Assembly: GCF_003054195.1 (NCBI RefSeq)
Contig: NZ_QBKP01000020.1
Span: 16,956-80,955 of the forward strand
Length of the DNA stretch: 64,000 nucleotides
Reading direction: 5' to 3'
DNA from: Gemmobacter caeni
Lineage (GTDB): Bacteria; Pseudomonadota; Alphaproteobacteria; Rhodobacterales; Rhodobacteraceae
Translations under genes and position numbers: made by a program
Notes under the pieces: model-generated
Told to the model about the DNA's origin: nothing
Seen by the model: the letters and a program-made list of their open reading frames with translations, nothing else
The model's database searches: none
Shown: positions 63,987 through 64,000 of the stretch, piece after piece
Layout of the letters: each line of letters opens with the position of its first letter
How positions within the stretch are numbered: position 1 is the first letter of the stretch

Positions 63987-64000
63987 ATTGTGCCTTCGAT

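Larger units (their letters stand above)
51682..64000 (+). mobile_element. Prophage, left end (lambda-type head genes), right end outside window
   Basis: From the 3' end of tRNA-Leu rightwards all genes are on the plus strand and phage-like: a P4-type integrase, an AlpA-like regulator, small and large terminase, gpW, portal, tRNAs, endolysin, holin candidate and head protease. The head module order and families are those of lambda-like siphoviruses. No duplicated tRNA-Leu 3' end (attR) is seen, so the element continues past 64000. Terminase, portal and protease are intact, so the element may be functional. Confidence 0.9.

Overview
The window looks like a high-GC alphaproteobacterial chromosome of the Rhodobacteraceae (Paracoccus/Rhodobacter-like). 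The evidence is a NAD-dependent formate dehydrogenase locus (fdsG-fdsB), an NDUFA9-like protein, DUF482, DUF484 and DUF1127 proteins, a DinB with an N-terminal zinc finger, and paired-hairpin intergenic repeats of a kind I associate with this family. The genus is inferred from gene content and style, not from a marker gene. About 51.6 kb is ordinary chromosome. The last 12.3 kb is the left end of an integrated tailed phage.

Chromosome, left to right: fdsB (cut by the window edge), fdsG and a LysR regulator; an S49 peptidase, a small membrane protein, a Na/Ca exchanger-type antiporter and an SDR; uvrC; a DMT permease; mnmD divergent from a FAD oxidoreductase; mlaC-mlaA (phospholipid transport); a type I secretion ABC/HlyD pair without outer-membrane component or substrate; a run of small metabolic genes (RidA, GDPD, DUF482, GST, pterin dehydratase); a peroxiredoxin divergent from ferredoxin reductase-rsmD-HAD; ruvC-ruvA-yceI-htpX-ruvB; a DUF1127 small protein; prmA, msrA, an MFS permease and priA; a transaldolase-like aldolase; DUF484-xerC; nfeD-SPFH; dadA; dinB; a LOG protein; dapD; mtgA; DUF1269; gltB and gltD, separated by three unrelated genes; uppP; and an NDUFA9-like gene. 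Gene pairs with overlapping stop and start codons suggest compact operons.

Prophage: a P4-type tyrosine integrase lies just downstream of tRNA-Leu(CAG), whose 3' end is the likely attachment site. To its right are a non-coding iteron array, an AlpA-like regulator among small unknown genes, and a lambda-type packaging and head module: small terminase, GpA-type large terminase, gpW-like joiner, lambda-type portal and S49 protease with a probable nested scaffold. Between portal and protease sit four tRNA genes (Ala, Trp, Met, Gly), a second iteron array and a lysis cassette (GH19-like endolysin, putative holin). The right end, with capsid and tail genes, lies outside the window.

The most unusual signals are in the prophage. 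First, two direct copies of a roughly 290-bp array of GATTACAC/GTGTAATC elements (53078-53366 and 61067-61355) keep nearly identical internal spacing and about 84% identity by hand count. Second, a short motif, CGTATTTCC, recurs at four late-gene junctions. Third, TGTTGGCA elements cluster in the attachment-integrase interval. Fourth, four small unknown proteins may share one fold. I could not run any searches, so family names rest on recognised motifs and general sequence resemblance.
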